64,000 nt of DNA, taken from Flavobacterium limnophilum. Lineage in GTDB: Bacteria; Bacteroidota; Bacteroidia; Flavobacteriales; Flavobacteriaceae. Where the stretch lies: NCBI RefSeq assembly GCF_027111315.2, contig NZ_CP114289.2, positions 3,596,001 to 3,660,000 of the forward strand. Reading direction: 5' to 3'. The notes under the pieces were generated by a model. That model was not told the origin of the DNA. It was given only the letters and a program-made list of their open reading frames with translations, and did not search any database. A program made the translations under genes and the position numbers. Below are positions 9,576 to 20,123 of the stretch, piece after piece (within the stretch, counting starts at the first letter, position 1; every line of letters starts with the position of its first letter).

Positions 9576-10088
9576 ATGAAAAAATTAAACATTTTAAAAA
9601 CGATATTAGATATTTTTTGGTTCTTTTCAATAATAGCCTGTATTCCAGTGATAATCATTTTAACAATGTATTTATTCGAATCAGTACCAGATATGTCCAT
9701 AAATTTTAAGGGACATAAAATTATCAATCATAACGCTTTAAATAAAACTATTGTAGCAATAAATACGATAAGTAGCTTTATATTTCTTTATAGTATTTAC
9801 ACTCTCAGAAAAGTTGTTATTTTATTTAAAAAAAGAGAAGTATTCAATCCAAAAATACCACAAATGTTGAATTTAATTGGTATTTCTGTTTTAACTTCTT
9901 CAACTATAAGTAGTGTTTGTTTTCTTATCTATCAAAGAGTGGAAGGAAAAAATCCGGGTTTATCTCTTGATTTTGGGGGTTATGATTCTTTCTTGATTTC
10001 AGTTAGCATTGGATTGTTTTTTATGGTCCTAAGCACCATTTTTAAGATTATCTACTCCATAAAAGAAGAAAATGACTTAACAGTATAA
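9576..10088 (+). CDS. DUF2975 family membrane protein
   Basis: 170 residues from ATG 9576; an in-frame TTG two codons upstream is less likely. Four hydrophobic segments at about 12-32, 60-80, 105-127 and 145-165 mark an integral inner-membrane protein. The C-terminal segment (SIGLFFMVLSTIFKIIYSIKEENDLTV) is characteristic of DUF2975. A 3-base gap separates it from a small XRE regulator, the usual partner of this family, so the two are almost certainly co-transcribed. The pair's role is not known; a membrane partner that tunes the regulator is one idea. The sequence is more AT-rich than neighbouring core genes. Confidence 0.8.
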   Translation: MKKLNILKTILDIFWFFSIIACIPVIIILTMYLFESVPDMSINFKGHKIINHNALNKTIVAINTISSFIFLYSIYTLRKVVILFKKREVFNPKIPQMLNLIGISVLTSSTISSVCFLIYQRVEGKNPGLSLDFGGYDSFLISVSIGLFFMVLSTIFKIIYSIKEENDLTV

Positions 10089-10091
10089 ATT

Positions 10092-10301
10092 ATGCCAATC
10101 ATTGTAAACCTTGACGTAATGCTTGCCAAAAGAAAAATGCGTTCGAATGAATTGGCGGATCGAATGGGAATCACCACTGCCAACCTTTCTATTTTGAAAA
10201 CCGGAAAAGCAAAGGCAATTCGGTTTTCAACTTTAGAATTAATTTGCGAAATTCTTGAATGCCAACCCGGAGATATTATGGAGTTTGTAAAAGAGGAATA
10301 A
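10092..10301 (+). CDS. Small XRE-family (YozG-like) transcriptional regulator
   Basis: 69 residues, essentially one Cro/C1-type helix-turn-helix: LDVMLAKRKMRSNELADRMGI, then TTANLSILKTGKAKAIRFSTLELICEILECQPGDIM. The last helix pattern (LxxICxxLxCQPGDI) is typical of the YozG/DUF2975-partner group. It follows the DUF2975 gene after 3 bases and ends just before a strong terminator, so the unit is bicistronic. Target genes cannot be read from the sequence. Confidence 0.88.
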   Translation: MPIIVNLDVMLAKRKMRSNELADRMGITTANLSILKTGKAKAIRFSTLELICEILECQPGDIMEFVKEE

Positions 10302-10344
10302 AATCAATAGATTGCTTCATTCCTCAGCAATGACAGAAAACAAA

Positions 10345-10370
10345 AAAGCCAAACATTACTGTTTGGCTTT
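10345..10370. terminator. Bidirectional terminator between XRE gene and atpC
   Basis: AAAGCCAAAC (10345-10354) pairs with GTTTGGCTTT (10361-10370) around a 6-base loop, with A-rich and T-rich flanks. It serves the convergent XRE (+) and atpC (-) genes. Confidence 0.85.
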
Positions 10371-10391
10371 AATTTTTATATTGAAATTGTC

Positions 10392-10673
10392 TTAGTCGGC
10401 TAAAACAATTACTTTATTGTCTTTCATTTCGATAGTTCCAGAATTGATAGCTAACGTGTAGTTTTGATCGTTTACTTTCGTAAACAACCCTTCTGATTCG
10501 CTACTAAAATTGAAACTTGGAGCTGTAATTTTTACAAGCCCTTTTTGAAGTAATGAAACTATTGGCGCGTGATTATTCAACATTTGAAAGTGTCCGTCAA
10601 CTCCTGGAAGTGAAATGGAAGTTACTTCTCCTGAAAATAATTTTGCTTCTGGTGATACTATTTCTAAAATCAT
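10392..10673 (-). CDS. atpC: ATP synthase F1 subunit epsilon, short form
   Basis: 93 residues. The sequence MILEIVSPEAKLFSGEVTSI, GVDGHFQMLNNHAPIVSLL and LAINSGTIEMKDNKVIVLAD covers the N-terminal beta-sandwich that joins epsilon to gamma and the c-ring. The two C-terminal helices of the usual ~135-residue subunit, which inhibit ATP hydrolysis, are absent. It is downstream of atpD on the same strand, 138 bp away, an unusually long gap filled by a repeat. The other F-ATPase genes are not in the window, consistent with a separate atpDC locus. Confidence 0.93.
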   Translation of the reverse strand: MILEIVSPEAKLFSGEVTSISLPGVDGHFQMLNNHAPIVSLLQKGLVKITAPSFNFSSESEGLFTKVNDQNYTLAINSGTIEMKDNKVIVLAD

Positions 10674-10683
10674 CTTTTTTTAG

Positions 10684-10809
10684 TTAGAAGATGGGAGAGG
10701 GAAGAGGGAAGATGGGAGAGGGAAGATTGAAGAGGAAAATGAAGAATTTACTTCTAACTTCCGACTTCTAGCTTCTGACTTCTAACTTCTAGCTTCTGAC
10801 TTCCAACTT
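10684..10809. repeat. Purine/pyrimidine-tract repeat between atpD and atpC
   Basis: On the minus strand, short units such as AGAAGCTAGAAGTTAGAAGTC recur (about 10748-10808). They are followed by pyrimidine-rich TCTTCCCTCTCCCATCTTCC units (10684-10735). The two halves are roughly complementary, so the atpDC transcript could form a long imperfect hairpin here. Units of about 9-11 bases vary, unlike CRISPR repeats. Confidence 0.75.
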
Positions 10810-10811
10810 AA

Positions 10812-12326
<1,515 letters not shown>

Positions 12327-12518
12327 TTATGTATTTATTAAATAGCTATTCAGGTTTATGAAACACATCCAAACAAAATTAATCGACTGGATGCATTTTC
12401 AGTGCGCAAAGGTAATTTTTTAAAATATAAAAATCAATACTTTTTTTATAAAAAAACCGACTCTTCCAGACAACTCCCTTAAAGAAGTAAAATAAGGATA
12501 AAAAAGCACCTAAAAACC

Positions 12519-12550
12519 AAAAAACCATCACGTTACCATAATGGTTTTTA
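12519..12550 (-). terminator. Likely terminator of the large TonB receptor gene
   Basis: AAAAAACCAT (12519-12528) pairs with ATGGTTTTTA (12541-12550) with nine pairs around a 12-base loop, 19 bases beyond the stop codon. Read on the minus strand, it runs into a moderately T-rich stretch. Confidence 0.6.
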
Positions 12551-12568
12551 AAAATAAAACAAATAGTA

Positions 12569-15409
12569 TTATGGATTAATTGTCCAAGAAGCAAAATATT
12601 GTTGCCCTATTGCTCCAGCGCCCAATACTTGAATATATTCTTTTCCTCCAATATTTGTTGCACCCAATTTAATTACTGATTTTAATTTTGGAAGTCCGTA
12701 ATTGATTTGCGCATCAACAACAGTAGCCGAAGCAATCATTCCATCAACCATTGTGGATTCCCACATATACTCGCTGTTCCATCTTACACTGGCATTAAAC
12801 CCAAGATTTTCAATTAATTTATCATTTCCAACAGAAGCCTTCACTCTATGTTTTGGCGTATTGAAACCTGCCTCAAAACCGGGGTCTTTGGCTTGGTCAA
12901 AATCAAATTGCGCATAGTTATAGTTAATTCCAAAATCATAATTTCCAAACATTTTTCTTGAAAGACCAATTCCTACTCCCAATGAATGGATTTCAGGAGC
13001 TGTGTTGGTATATAATTGATACACTCTAAAATTGCCATTTTGAAGCGCATGCAAAGACTGCGTTCCTAAAGCACCTGCGCCACCATCTACTGCCTGCCCA
13101 TAATATGTTGCAATAGCGGTCGTGTTTCCTATGAAATGATTGTAAATATTATAATATCCATTAAGATCAATATTGACATCCTTGATTTGCGAACGATATC
13201 CCAGCTCAAATGCTTGCACTTCTTCTGGTTTCACCAATGCTACATTTGTTTTTTTCAACAATGCTGTATTACCGGTTGCCAATAATGCTCCCACAGATTC
13301 TCTTGTGTAAGAATTGTAGTAAGCATTTTCTCCTGTCATAATTTTTGTAGCTCCACCATTAATAGATTGACCAACAGCTGTTGCTACCGTAAATGTTTCC
13401 GTAAACCTTGTTAAGTTATCAGCAGCCGAACCCACAAGTGCCGCATACCCCACATTGAAACCAATGTATTGATCTTGTGTAGTTGGGTTTCTAAAACCAG
13501 TTTGATAAGACGCCCTGAAATTATGTTGTTTTTTTTCACCTCCAGAATACACCAAGGATATTCTTGGAGAATAATTCCCGTCAAAATTCGTGGCTTTATC
13601 ATAACGAATAGACCCCGTGAATTTGAATCTATCCTCCATAAATTTTTTCTGTAATTGCATATAAGCTCCATATTCACTGTATTTAATTAAACTATTGGCA
13701 TCTGTATAAATCCTGCCATGAGAATCTAATTGATAATCCCTGTACGATCCACCCACTTGGATTTCTCCAAATTTAATAAGGTCTTTAAAGTTATAATTGG
13801 CATCTGAATGATATATTTTGGAATTATCCACCAATTTTGAACCTGTCAATGAACTTGGATCGGCAATTACAGTGTTAAAAGCAGACTGAAATCCAGCTGT
13901 TCCCGGCACCAATCTACCTACATCAGCTTTTGCACGGGCAAAAGCATTGGATCCAGCGACATTTCCAAATAAGGGACTTGCGGGATTATTGATTGCCCCA
14001 GCATAGTTTGCGGCATAAGTGCCATACCATGTAGCATCTGGTTTCCACATTTCGTTTATATGGGTTCCGGTAAAATTCATGTCGTATGATTTCCCTCCAT
14101 CTTCCGAAGTTACATATCCTCTCACGAAAAAGTTTTTACCTTTCACTTCTAATTTATGCTGGGACATGTAAAAATCATTCAAATTATATCGATTTGCCCC
14201 TTGATAAATTGCATTTCCAAACCCAAATTTACTTTGCCAGATTACCTCTACTCTTTCGTCACCAAGTGGCCTTAAATGAAATGAAAAATCAATTTTAGTG
14301 TTACTGGCTTTATTATTTGTCAAATCAACCTCATTGTAACCCGTTCTAGTCACGTAATCTTTAGGCAATGAGGTAGCCCAAGCAGCCGGCAAACCATTAG
14401 CTGCCCAACTCCCATTTGCAACCATTTGTTTTCCCACATCGTTTAGATTATATACCTTTTGCTCATCCCCATATACATTTATCCCGTCATAATCGTTGTT
14501 ATTCCTGGTTCTTCCTTGTCCTTGATGATTTCTGTCATCATAATTCGTGGCATACCAATCTGTTCCATCCATATAGGTAAAGTTGGCTTTTGCAGCAAAA
14601 TAATTATTGAACTTATGCGCCATTCTTATTCCAAAATCATAAAAACCGTTAGTGCCGGCAGCATCTTGGCTGGTGGCTCCATATTTTAAATAAGCTGAAA
14701 TACCCGGGAAGTCAAAAGGACTTTTGCTGTTCATGAACATGATTCCATTAAAGGCGTTTGCACCATACAATGCAGAAGACGCTCCAGGCAATAATTCCAC
14801 ACTTTGAACATCAATATCCGAAACTCCAATCATATTACCCAACACGAAGTTTAAAAGAGGGGAAGAATTATCCATTCCATCTACTAGTTGCATGAATCGA
14901 GTATTTGAAACAGTTGCAAAACCTCTAGTGTTTATGGATTTGAAAGTTAAGCTACTGGTATTCACCTGTACTTCTTTCAGGTTTTCCAATCCGTCATAAA
15001 AAGTTGGAGATGCCGTTCTTTTAATTTCCTTTATCCCCATTCTTTCAATGGTAACTGGTGATTCCAAAATTCGTTCCGGCGTTCTGGAAGCAGAAATCAC
15101 CACTTCACTCAATTTTGTTTCTTCTCCCACCAATTTTACATTGACATTCTGATTGTTTGAAGTAATAGTCACTTTTTTAGTCTCGTGACCCAAACTCGTA
15201 ACCTCAATCGTAAAAGGAAGCGTTTTTGAAGAAATTAAAGTAAATTTTCCAACCCCATCGGTTACCGTTCCTGCTTTGTCTCCAAGGACTTGGATATTGG
15301 CTCCAGAAATAGGTTGATTGTTAGCGTCTGTAACAGTACCTGTAATAGTGTTTTGAGCAAAAGTAATGCTGCAAAAAAGCAAAGACAGAAAAAGAAAATA
15401 AACTCTCAT
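12569..15409 (-). CDS. TonB-dependent receptor with carboxypeptidase-like regulatory domain
   Basis: 946 residues. Signal peptide 1-18 (cut after TFAQ). A CarboxypepD_reg-like beta-sandwich spans about 20-95 (TITGTVTDANNQPISGANIQV). A plug domain spans ~105-230 (VVISASRTPERILESPVTIE, SVELLPGASSALYGANAFNG), and a large barrel ends in YFASWTINP. No SusD partner is adjacent, so this is a stand-alone receptor rather than a polysaccharide-utilisation pair. The substrate cannot be told from the sequence. It is flanked by long AT-rich gaps and a likely terminator, which suggests a monocistronic unit. Confidence 0.9.
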   Translation of the reverse strand: MRVYFLFLSLLFCSITFAQNTITGTVTDANNQPISGANIQVLGDKAGTVTDGVGKFTLISSKTLPFTIEVTSLGHETKKVTITSNNQNVNVKLVGEETKLSEVVISASRTPERILESPVTIERMGIKEIKRTASPTFYDGLENLKEVQVNTSSLTFKSINTRGFATVSNTRFMQLVDGMDNSSPLLNFVLGNMIGVSDIDVQSVELLPGASSALYGANAFNGIMFMNSKSPFDFPGISAYLKYGATSQDAAGTNGFYDFGIRMAHKFNNYFAAKANFTYMDGTDWYATNYDDRNHQGQGRTRNNNDYDGINVYGDEQKVYNLNDVGKQMVANGSWAANGLPAAWATSLPKDYVTRTGYNEVDLTNNKASNTKIDFSFHLRPLGDERVEVIWQSKFGFGNAIYQGANRYNLNDFYMSQHKLEVKGKNFFVRGYVTSEDGGKSYDMNFTGTHINEMWKPDATWYGTYAANYAGAINNPASPLFGNVAGSNAFARAKADVGRLVPGTAGFQSAFNTVIADPSSLTGSKLVDNSKIYHSDANYNFKDLIKFGEIQVGGSYRDYQLDSHGRIYTDANSLIKYSEYGAYMQLQKKFMEDRFKFTGSIRYDKATNFDGNYSPRISLVYSGGEKKQHNFRASYQTGFRNPTTQDQYIGFNVGYAALVGSAADNLTRFTETFTVATAVGQSINGGATKIMTGENAYYNSYTRESVGALLATGNTALLKKTNVALVKPEEVQAFELGYRSQIKDVNIDLNGYYNIYNHFIGNTTAIATYYGQAVDGGAGALGTQSLHALQNGNFRVYQLYTNTAPEIHSLGVGIGLSRKMFGNYDFGINYNYAQFDFDQAKDPGFEAGFNTPKHRVKASVGNDKLIENLGFNASVRWNSEYMWESTMVDGMIASATVVDAQINYGLPKLKSVIKLGATNIGGKEYIQVLGAGAIGQQYFASWTINP

Positions 15410-15710
15410 TTGGTTAAGTTTTATTGGTTAGTGAAGTAAATGTAAAAATATTTTTGACATTATCACAAAAACGTCATAAAAAAATCATAATCAATAATTT
15501 TATTAGACTATTTATAATTATTTCGTATTGATAATTTAAAAATATAAGCATTCTTTTTCATTAATAATTAAAAAAAATGCTATGCCTGCATATAAAACCT
15601 AATAAAAATACAGTATTTTACTTAAAAAAACAGCAATTTAACATAATTACAAAACAATAAAAAAGCGAGAATAAATCTCGCTTTAAAAATAACAATATGT
15701 AAGAGCTTAC
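15410..15710. other. AT-rich intergenic region
   Basis: About 300 bases between two leftward genes. It should hold the TonB receptor's promoter, and it carries the glmS terminator at 15662-15684. The rest is very AT-rich, and I see no coding frame or RNA. Confidence 0.6.
15662..15684 (-). terminator. glmS terminator
   Basis: AAAGCGAGA (15662-15670) pairs perfectly with TCTCGCTTT (15676-15684) across a 5-base loop, 27 bases beyond the glmS stop. Confidence 0.8.
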
Positions 15711-17558
15711 TTATTCAACAGTAACGGACTTAGCCAAGTTACGAGGCTGATCTACGTTACAACCTCTCATGACCGCAATGTGATAGGACAATAATTGCAA
15801 CGGTATGGTCGTAATTAACGGCGACAAGGCATCTGATGTTTCTGGAATTTCAATAATATAATCGGCTAACTCACGTACTTGTGTATCACCTTTGGTTACC
15901 ACGGCTATAATGATGCCGCTTCGGGATTTAATTTCCTGGATATTACTCACTACTTTATCATAATGTCCTTGTTTTGGTGCTATAACAACCACCGGCATTT
16001 GGGCATCAATCAAAGCAATTGGTCCGTGTTTCATTTCGGCCGCAGGATATCCTTCGGCATGAATATAGGAAATCTCTTTTAGCTTCAAGGCTCCTTCAAG
16101 AGCAACCGGGAAGTTATACCCTCTACCTAGATACAAACAATTGTGCGAATTTTTGAAAACAGATGCAATTTCCTTGGCTCTATCATTGGTTTCCAAAGCT
16201 TCTTTCACTTTTTCAGGAATGAGTTCCAATTCTTGTAAATATCTGTGAAATTCAGCATTAGTCAAAGTTCCTTTTGCTTTTGCCAAACGCAAAGCTATCA
16301 TGGTCAAAACCGTGATTTGTGTGGTAAATGCTTTTGTAGAAGCCACTCCAATTTCTGGTCCTGCATGCGTATGGGTTCCGGCATGTGTTTCTCTAGAAAT
16401 AGAAGAACCTACAACATTACAAACACCAAAAACAAATGCTCCTTTTTCTTTGGCCAGCTTTATGGCAGCCATAGTATCGGCAGTTTCACCCGATTGCGAT
16501 ATTGCTATTACGACATCACGTGTACCTATAATTGGATTTCTGTATCTGAATTCAGAAGCATATTCCACTTCAACCGGAATTCTGGTAAATTCTTCAAAAA
16601 TATATTCTGCCACCAATCCTGCATGCCATGAAGTACCGCAGGCAACAATAATTATCCTTTCAGCATTTAGAAATTTACCCAAATTATCTTCAACTCCCGA
16701 CATTTGAATAATCCCTTCATTCGCATGAAGCCTTCCTCTATAGGTGTCTTTTATGACATTTGGTTGTTCGTATATTTCTTTCAACATAAAGTGGTCGTAA
16801 CCACCTTTTTCGATTTGCTCCAAATTCATTTGAAGCTCCTGAATATAGGGATCAACTAAAGAATCATCTTTAATTTTTCGTACTTTCATTGGTTTGTGCA
16901 ACCTGATGTTTGCCATCTCTCCGTCTTCTAGATAAACAGCATTTGATGTATATTCGATAAATGGAGACGCATCCGAGGCTATAAAATATTCACCTTCTCC
17001 AATTCCTATTGCCAATGGACTTCCCAAACGGGCAACAACAATTTCTTCAGGATTTTTCTTGTCAAAAACGGCTATTGCATAAGCACCAAAAACTTGGTTT
17101 AGCGCAATTTGAACTGCTTTACCTAATTTTAGGTTTTCTTTTTTTTGTATTTCTTCAATAAGATTTACAAGTACTTCAGTATCTGTATCTGAGTGAAAAA
17201 CATACCCTCTTTTAATCAATTCCTCTTTCAGTGGAGCATAATTTTCAATAATTCCGTTATGAATAATAGCTAAATCTCCTGAATTAGAAAGATGTGGATG
17301 AGAATTTACGTCGTTCGGAACACCATGTGTCGCCCAACGGGTATGCCCAATTCCAATTGTTCCAGTGGCAGTAATTTCCTTTGAAGCTTTCTCTTCAAGA
17401 TCCGAAACTTTACCCTTGGTTTTGCAAAGTTTTAAATCTTTTCCGTCATACAACATAACCCCAGCACTATCATATCCTCTATATTCAAGTCTTTTTAGCC
17501 CCTTAACAACAATAGGATAAGCTTCTCTATAGCCTATATATCCAACTATTCCACACAT
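15711..17558 (-). CDS. glmS: Glutamine--fructose-6-phosphate aminotransferase (isomerising)
   Basis: 615 residues. It makes glucosamine-6-phosphate from fructose-6-phosphate and glutamine, the entry step to UDP-GlcNAc, peptidoglycan and lipid A. Cys2 (MCGIVGYIG) is the glutaminase nucleophile. GHTRWATHG and HNGIIENY belong to the same domain, and two SIS domains follow (CGTSWHAGL, SQSGETADT, LGRGYNFPVALEGALKLKE). The C-terminus has the canonical DQPRNLAKSVTVE. The gene sits 9 bases after the DUF4270 gene and is probably co-transcribed. I see no glmS ribozyme; the gap is too short for one. Confidence 0.97.
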   Translation of the reverse strand: MCGIVGYIGYREAYPIVVKGLKRLEYRGYDSAGVMLYDGKDLKLCKTKGKVSDLEEKASKEITATGTIGIGHTRWATHGVPNDVNSHPHLSNSGDLAIIHNGIIENYAPLKEELIKRGYVFHSDTDTEVLVNLIEEIQKKENLKLGKAVQIALNQVFGAYAIAVFDKKNPEEIVVARLGSPLAIGIGEGEYFIASDASPFIEYTSNAVYLEDGEMANIRLHKPMKVRKIKDDSLVDPYIQELQMNLEQIEKGGYDHFMLKEIYEQPNVIKDTYRGRLHANEGIIQMSGVEDNLGKFLNAERIIIVACGTSWHAGLVAEYIFEEFTRIPVEVEYASEFRYRNPIIGTRDVVIAISQSGETADTMAAIKLAKEKGAFVFGVCNVVGSSISRETHAGTHTHAGPEIGVASTKAFTTQITVLTMIALRLAKAKGTLTNAEFHRYLQELELIPEKVKEALETNDRAKEIASVFKNSHNCLYLGRGYNFPVALEGALKLKEISYIHAEGYPAAEMKHGPIALIDAQMPVVVIAPKQGHYDKVVSNIQEIKSRSGIIIAVVTKGDTQVRELADYIIEIPETSDALSPLITTIPLQLLSYHIAVMRGCNVDQPRNLAKSVTVE

Positions 17559-17567
17559 AAATTTTGC

Positions 17568-19187
17568 TTAATTAGGTTTTGTATAATAAATTTCAAGTTT
17601 TAATCTTTTACTGTCCGGAACTGAAGATTTTCCTCCGTAAAGTACCGTTCCCAGCGGATTCATGACGCTGGCTTTGGGTGCTTTAGACAAGAAGGCTGTT
17701 GGCGTTCTCAGCTTATAAAAATCTGGAATCTCAATGTTTTCGGTAACGACAATTCCCAGCTTAATATTGGTTGAATCCTTGTGTTTCACAAGACTTCTAA
17801 TATGATTCGTAAGATTCACTTTATAGGAAACGCCTCTTTTTTGAGAAGTTGCATCTCTAGTTATTTTTCCCGAATAACTATAATAATCTAAAGTAATTCG
17901 ACTATTGGTAAAATCATACAAATAAACCCTTTCTGGTTCATAACTATTGGCCATTGAACTGGCATCAATATTAAAAAGAAGACTGGCTTGATTAATCAAC
18001 CACCCCTTTTTTCGAATAATGTCCAATTGGTCTGAAACCCCGTTAGGCCCAGTTAAATTCCCGTCTTTATCATACCCAATCAAATCCGTTTTGTCAAAAA
18101 GCTCTATAACCGCCAATGAACCTTCACCACCTTTCAAATACAACTTTTCATCTCCAAGCACACGATCTGGGTTGCCTGTAGCATTAGAATAGTTTGCATT
18201 TGTATTGCTTTGCTCCAACAAACTCACGGTATTCACTTTATCTTTCTGGTTTCCTGACAAATTAAGAACGATTGACTTAGGAACTCTTGTTACGGTAACC
18301 ACCGTCCCTACAGTTGTAGATAAATCTTCTTTATAATTAATAGTTATTGTACCTTTTGTAAAATTGATCATGGCCAAACTTCCCGGATCAGTTCCTGATT
18401 GCTCCACTTTAAAATACAATCCCTTGAAATATTCCTTGAAAATTTCGTTGGTTGTCAATTTACCCGCTGGGGCATTTATTATCTTGTCCGTAAAAAATTG
18501 ACTGTTCAATTTCAAACGCATTGCTGGAGTGGAATAAACATTGGTTTTTTTCCCGGCAGCATCTGTAGTGGTAAGGTTGCGTTGTGCTGGATTATAAAAA
18601 AATTCGTCGTTTTGAGCCTTGTTGGCATCATCATTCAAACGAGTTCCCTTTTTAAGATTTTCAAAATCCGTGTTTTGATCCGTAAAATACTTCTGGGCTT
18701 CTTGAAATCCTCCCACGGGATCCTTGTCTCGCATATATAAACCTGATTCAAAAATACTCAGCTTAATTTTTGCCAAAGACTTACCATAAATAGAATCCAA
18801 CACATAGCTATTCCCACCAGCCGTTAATGCCTTTGTTTGGGTGGCATCAACAAAATAAGGCACCTCAATATACACACTGTCTATTACGGGATTAGCTCCA
18901 ATTACTGGATCCTCGGCAGCCAAAATTAATTGCGTTGCGAAATTTGCCGTAGTCTTGCCAAAAGCTGGATTATCATAAATACCCAAGGCATTTATAGGAA
19001 GGTTGTTGGATTGAATTGGCGTGATCTTTTCATTGTAAGCCACAACAGAAAAAGTGGAGTCTTTGAGGGTAAAATGATTTTCGCCAATTAAGCCGTCTCC
19101 AATTACATTATAGTCTTTATCGCATGAAACAAAAAGGACGATACTTGCGACCAATAGAATCTGCTTGAAAATGGAATTATTACGCAT
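17568..19187 (-). CDS. DUF4270 domain lipoprotein
   Basis: 539 residues. The N-terminus ends in a lipobox (ASIVLFVSC, Cys23), so this is a secreted lipoprotein. The rest is a beta-rich domain with paired segments (DSVYIEVPYFVD, VYLYDFTNSRITLDYYSY) typical of DUF4270 in Bacteroidota. It lies between the starch-synthase-like gene (21 bases upstream) and glmS (9 bases downstream) on one strand, so all three probably form one transcript. Function is unknown; the surface location and pairing with glmS hint at envelope work. Confidence 0.85.
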   Translation of the reverse strand: MRNNSIFKQILLVASIVLFVSCDKDYNVIGDGLIGENHFTLKDSTFSVVAYNEKITPIQSNNLPINALGIYDNPAFGKTTANFATQLILAAEDPVIGANPVIDSVYIEVPYFVDATQTKALTAGGNSYVLDSIYGKSLAKIKLSIFESGLYMRDKDPVGGFQEAQKYFTDQNTDFENLKKGTRLNDDANKAQNDEFFYNPAQRNLTTTDAAGKKTNVYSTPAMRLKLNSQFFTDKIINAPAGKLTTNEIFKEYFKGLYFKVEQSGTDPGSLAMINFTKGTITINYKEDLSTTVGTVVTVTRVPKSIVLNLSGNQKDKVNTVSLLEQSNTNANYSNATGNPDRVLGDEKLYLKGGEGSLAVIELFDKTDLIGYDKDGNLTGPNGVSDQLDIIRKKGWLINQASLLFNIDASSMANSYEPERVYLYDFTNSRITLDYYSYSGKITRDATSQKRGVSYKVNLTNHIRSLVKHKDSTNIKLGIVVTENIEIPDFYKLRTPTAFLSKAPKASVMNPLGTVLYGGKSSVPDSKRLKLEIYYTKPN

Positions 19188-19208
19188 GTTTAATAGAAAA
19201 TATTAAAT

Positions 19209-20015
19209 TTAAAGAACAAAATTTTTATAGAAATTAGTATAAGCCTCGGCAAATTTATCTTTCGTGGCGAAAGGTAAAAAAGGTTTGCCCGAAGATTCTA
19301 TAAATTTTGTTAAACTTGAAGACACATTCTCGGAAGCAATAATAACAGCATCAGAATGTGCAATGGTAACTTTCATGATATTTTCATAATCTGGAGTTTC
19401 CAAATCAATAATCGAATCATTTGGAACACCGTCAAACTTCACCTTGTTAATCATTTCTTTATCCAAAGTTCCTTCAAAAGATTGACCATAAACCGAAGTC
19501 ACTATTTTGGTTTCAGAAAACAAGGCTTCATTTTTATAATAATGTTTCATGTAAATGGGCAACATGGCCGCCATCCATCCGTGAACATGTATAATATCTG
19601 GAACCCAATTGAGTTTTTTTACTGTTTCGACAACTCCTTTGGCAAAGAAAATGGCGCGTTCGTCATTATCTGGAAACAAAACACCTTCTTCGTCAGTAAA
19701 AGTAGCTTTACGTTTGAAATATTCGTCGTTATCGATAAAATATACTTGTATTCTTTCCTTGGGGATCGATGCCACTTTTATAATCAAGGGCATATCCAAG
19801 TCATTTACTACCAAATTCATTCCCGAAAGCCGAATTACTTCGTGCAATTGATGTCTTCTTTCGTTAATATTCCCATATCGCGGCATAAAAATTCTTATCT
19901 GTCCTCCTTGATTATTGATCATTTTCGGCACTTCATAAGACATTGAAGACACCTCATTTTCAGCTAGATAAGGCACAACTTCAGATGATACATATAATAT
20001 CCTCTTATCTTCCAT
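19209..20015 (-). CDS. Starch/glycogen synthase-like protein, catalytic N-domain only
   Basis: 268 residues from ATG 20015. The longer reading from 20051 would start at the -7 promoter box, so it is rejected. The sequence matches the GT5 N-terminal Rossmann domain (ILYVSSEVVPYLAENEVSSM, GGQIRIFMPRYGNINERRHQ, IIHVHGWMAAMLP). Full glycogen synthases have ~480 residues and a second Rossmann domain that carries ADP-glucose contacts; it is absent here. The usual N-terminal KxGGL loop is also replaced (AENEVSS). It is therefore unlikely to be an ordinary synthase. It is divergent from panC and heads the DUF4270-glmS transcript. Confidence 0.85.
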   Translation of the reverse strand: MEDKRILYVSSEVVPYLAENEVSSMSYEVPKMINNQGGQIRIFMPRYGNINERRHQLHEVIRLSGMNLVVNDLDMPLIIKVASIPKERIQVYFIDNDEYFKRKATFTDEEGVLFPDNDERAIFFAKGVVETVKKLNWVPDIIHVHGWMAAMLPIYMKHYYKNEALFSETKIVTSVYGQSFEGTLDKEMINKVKFDGVPNDSIIDLETPDYENIMKVTIAHSDAVIIASENVSSSLTKFIESSGKPFLPFATKDKFAEAYTNFYKNFVL

Positions 20016-20052
20016 ATTGTATTTACTTAATTTATTGGCAATAAAAACCATG

Positions 20053-20060
20053 CAAAATTA
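20053..20060 (-). promoter_or_regulatory. -7 box for the starch-synthase-like/DUF4270/glmS transcript
   Basis: Plus-strand CAAAATTA reads TAATTTTG on the minus strand, a TAnnTTTG match 38 bases before the ATG at 20015. No clear -33 TTG seen. Confidence 0.5.
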
Positions 20061-20092
20061 CAAAAATTTATGCAGTTATGGACTAAAATATA

Positions 20093-20100
20093 TAAGTTTG
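20093..20100 (+). promoter_or_regulatory. -7 box for panC
   Basis: TAAGTTTG matches TAnnTTTG, 23 bases before ATG 20124. It rules out the upstream in-frame start at 20070. Confidence 0.55.
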
Positions 20101-20123
20101 CAAACTATTTCAATAAAACAGCC

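Noticed and set aside
10684..10809. CRISPR-like array
   Set aside because: Units are only ~9-11 bases, vary in sequence and have no unique spacers; no cas gene in the window.
12379..12594. 71-residue frame on the minus strand below the TonB receptor
   Set aside because: It starts inside the receptor's end, contains the terminator hairpin and has no coding-like composition.
17559..17567. glmS ribozyme or riboswitch
   Set aside because: Only 9 bases separate glmS from the DUF4270 stop, so no leader RNA can fit.
20051..20070. Longer starts for the starch-synthase-like gene (20051) and panC (20070)
   Set aside because: Both would put the start codon upstream of or on the predicted -7 boxes (20053-20060 and 20093-20100), and the added residues are not conserved.
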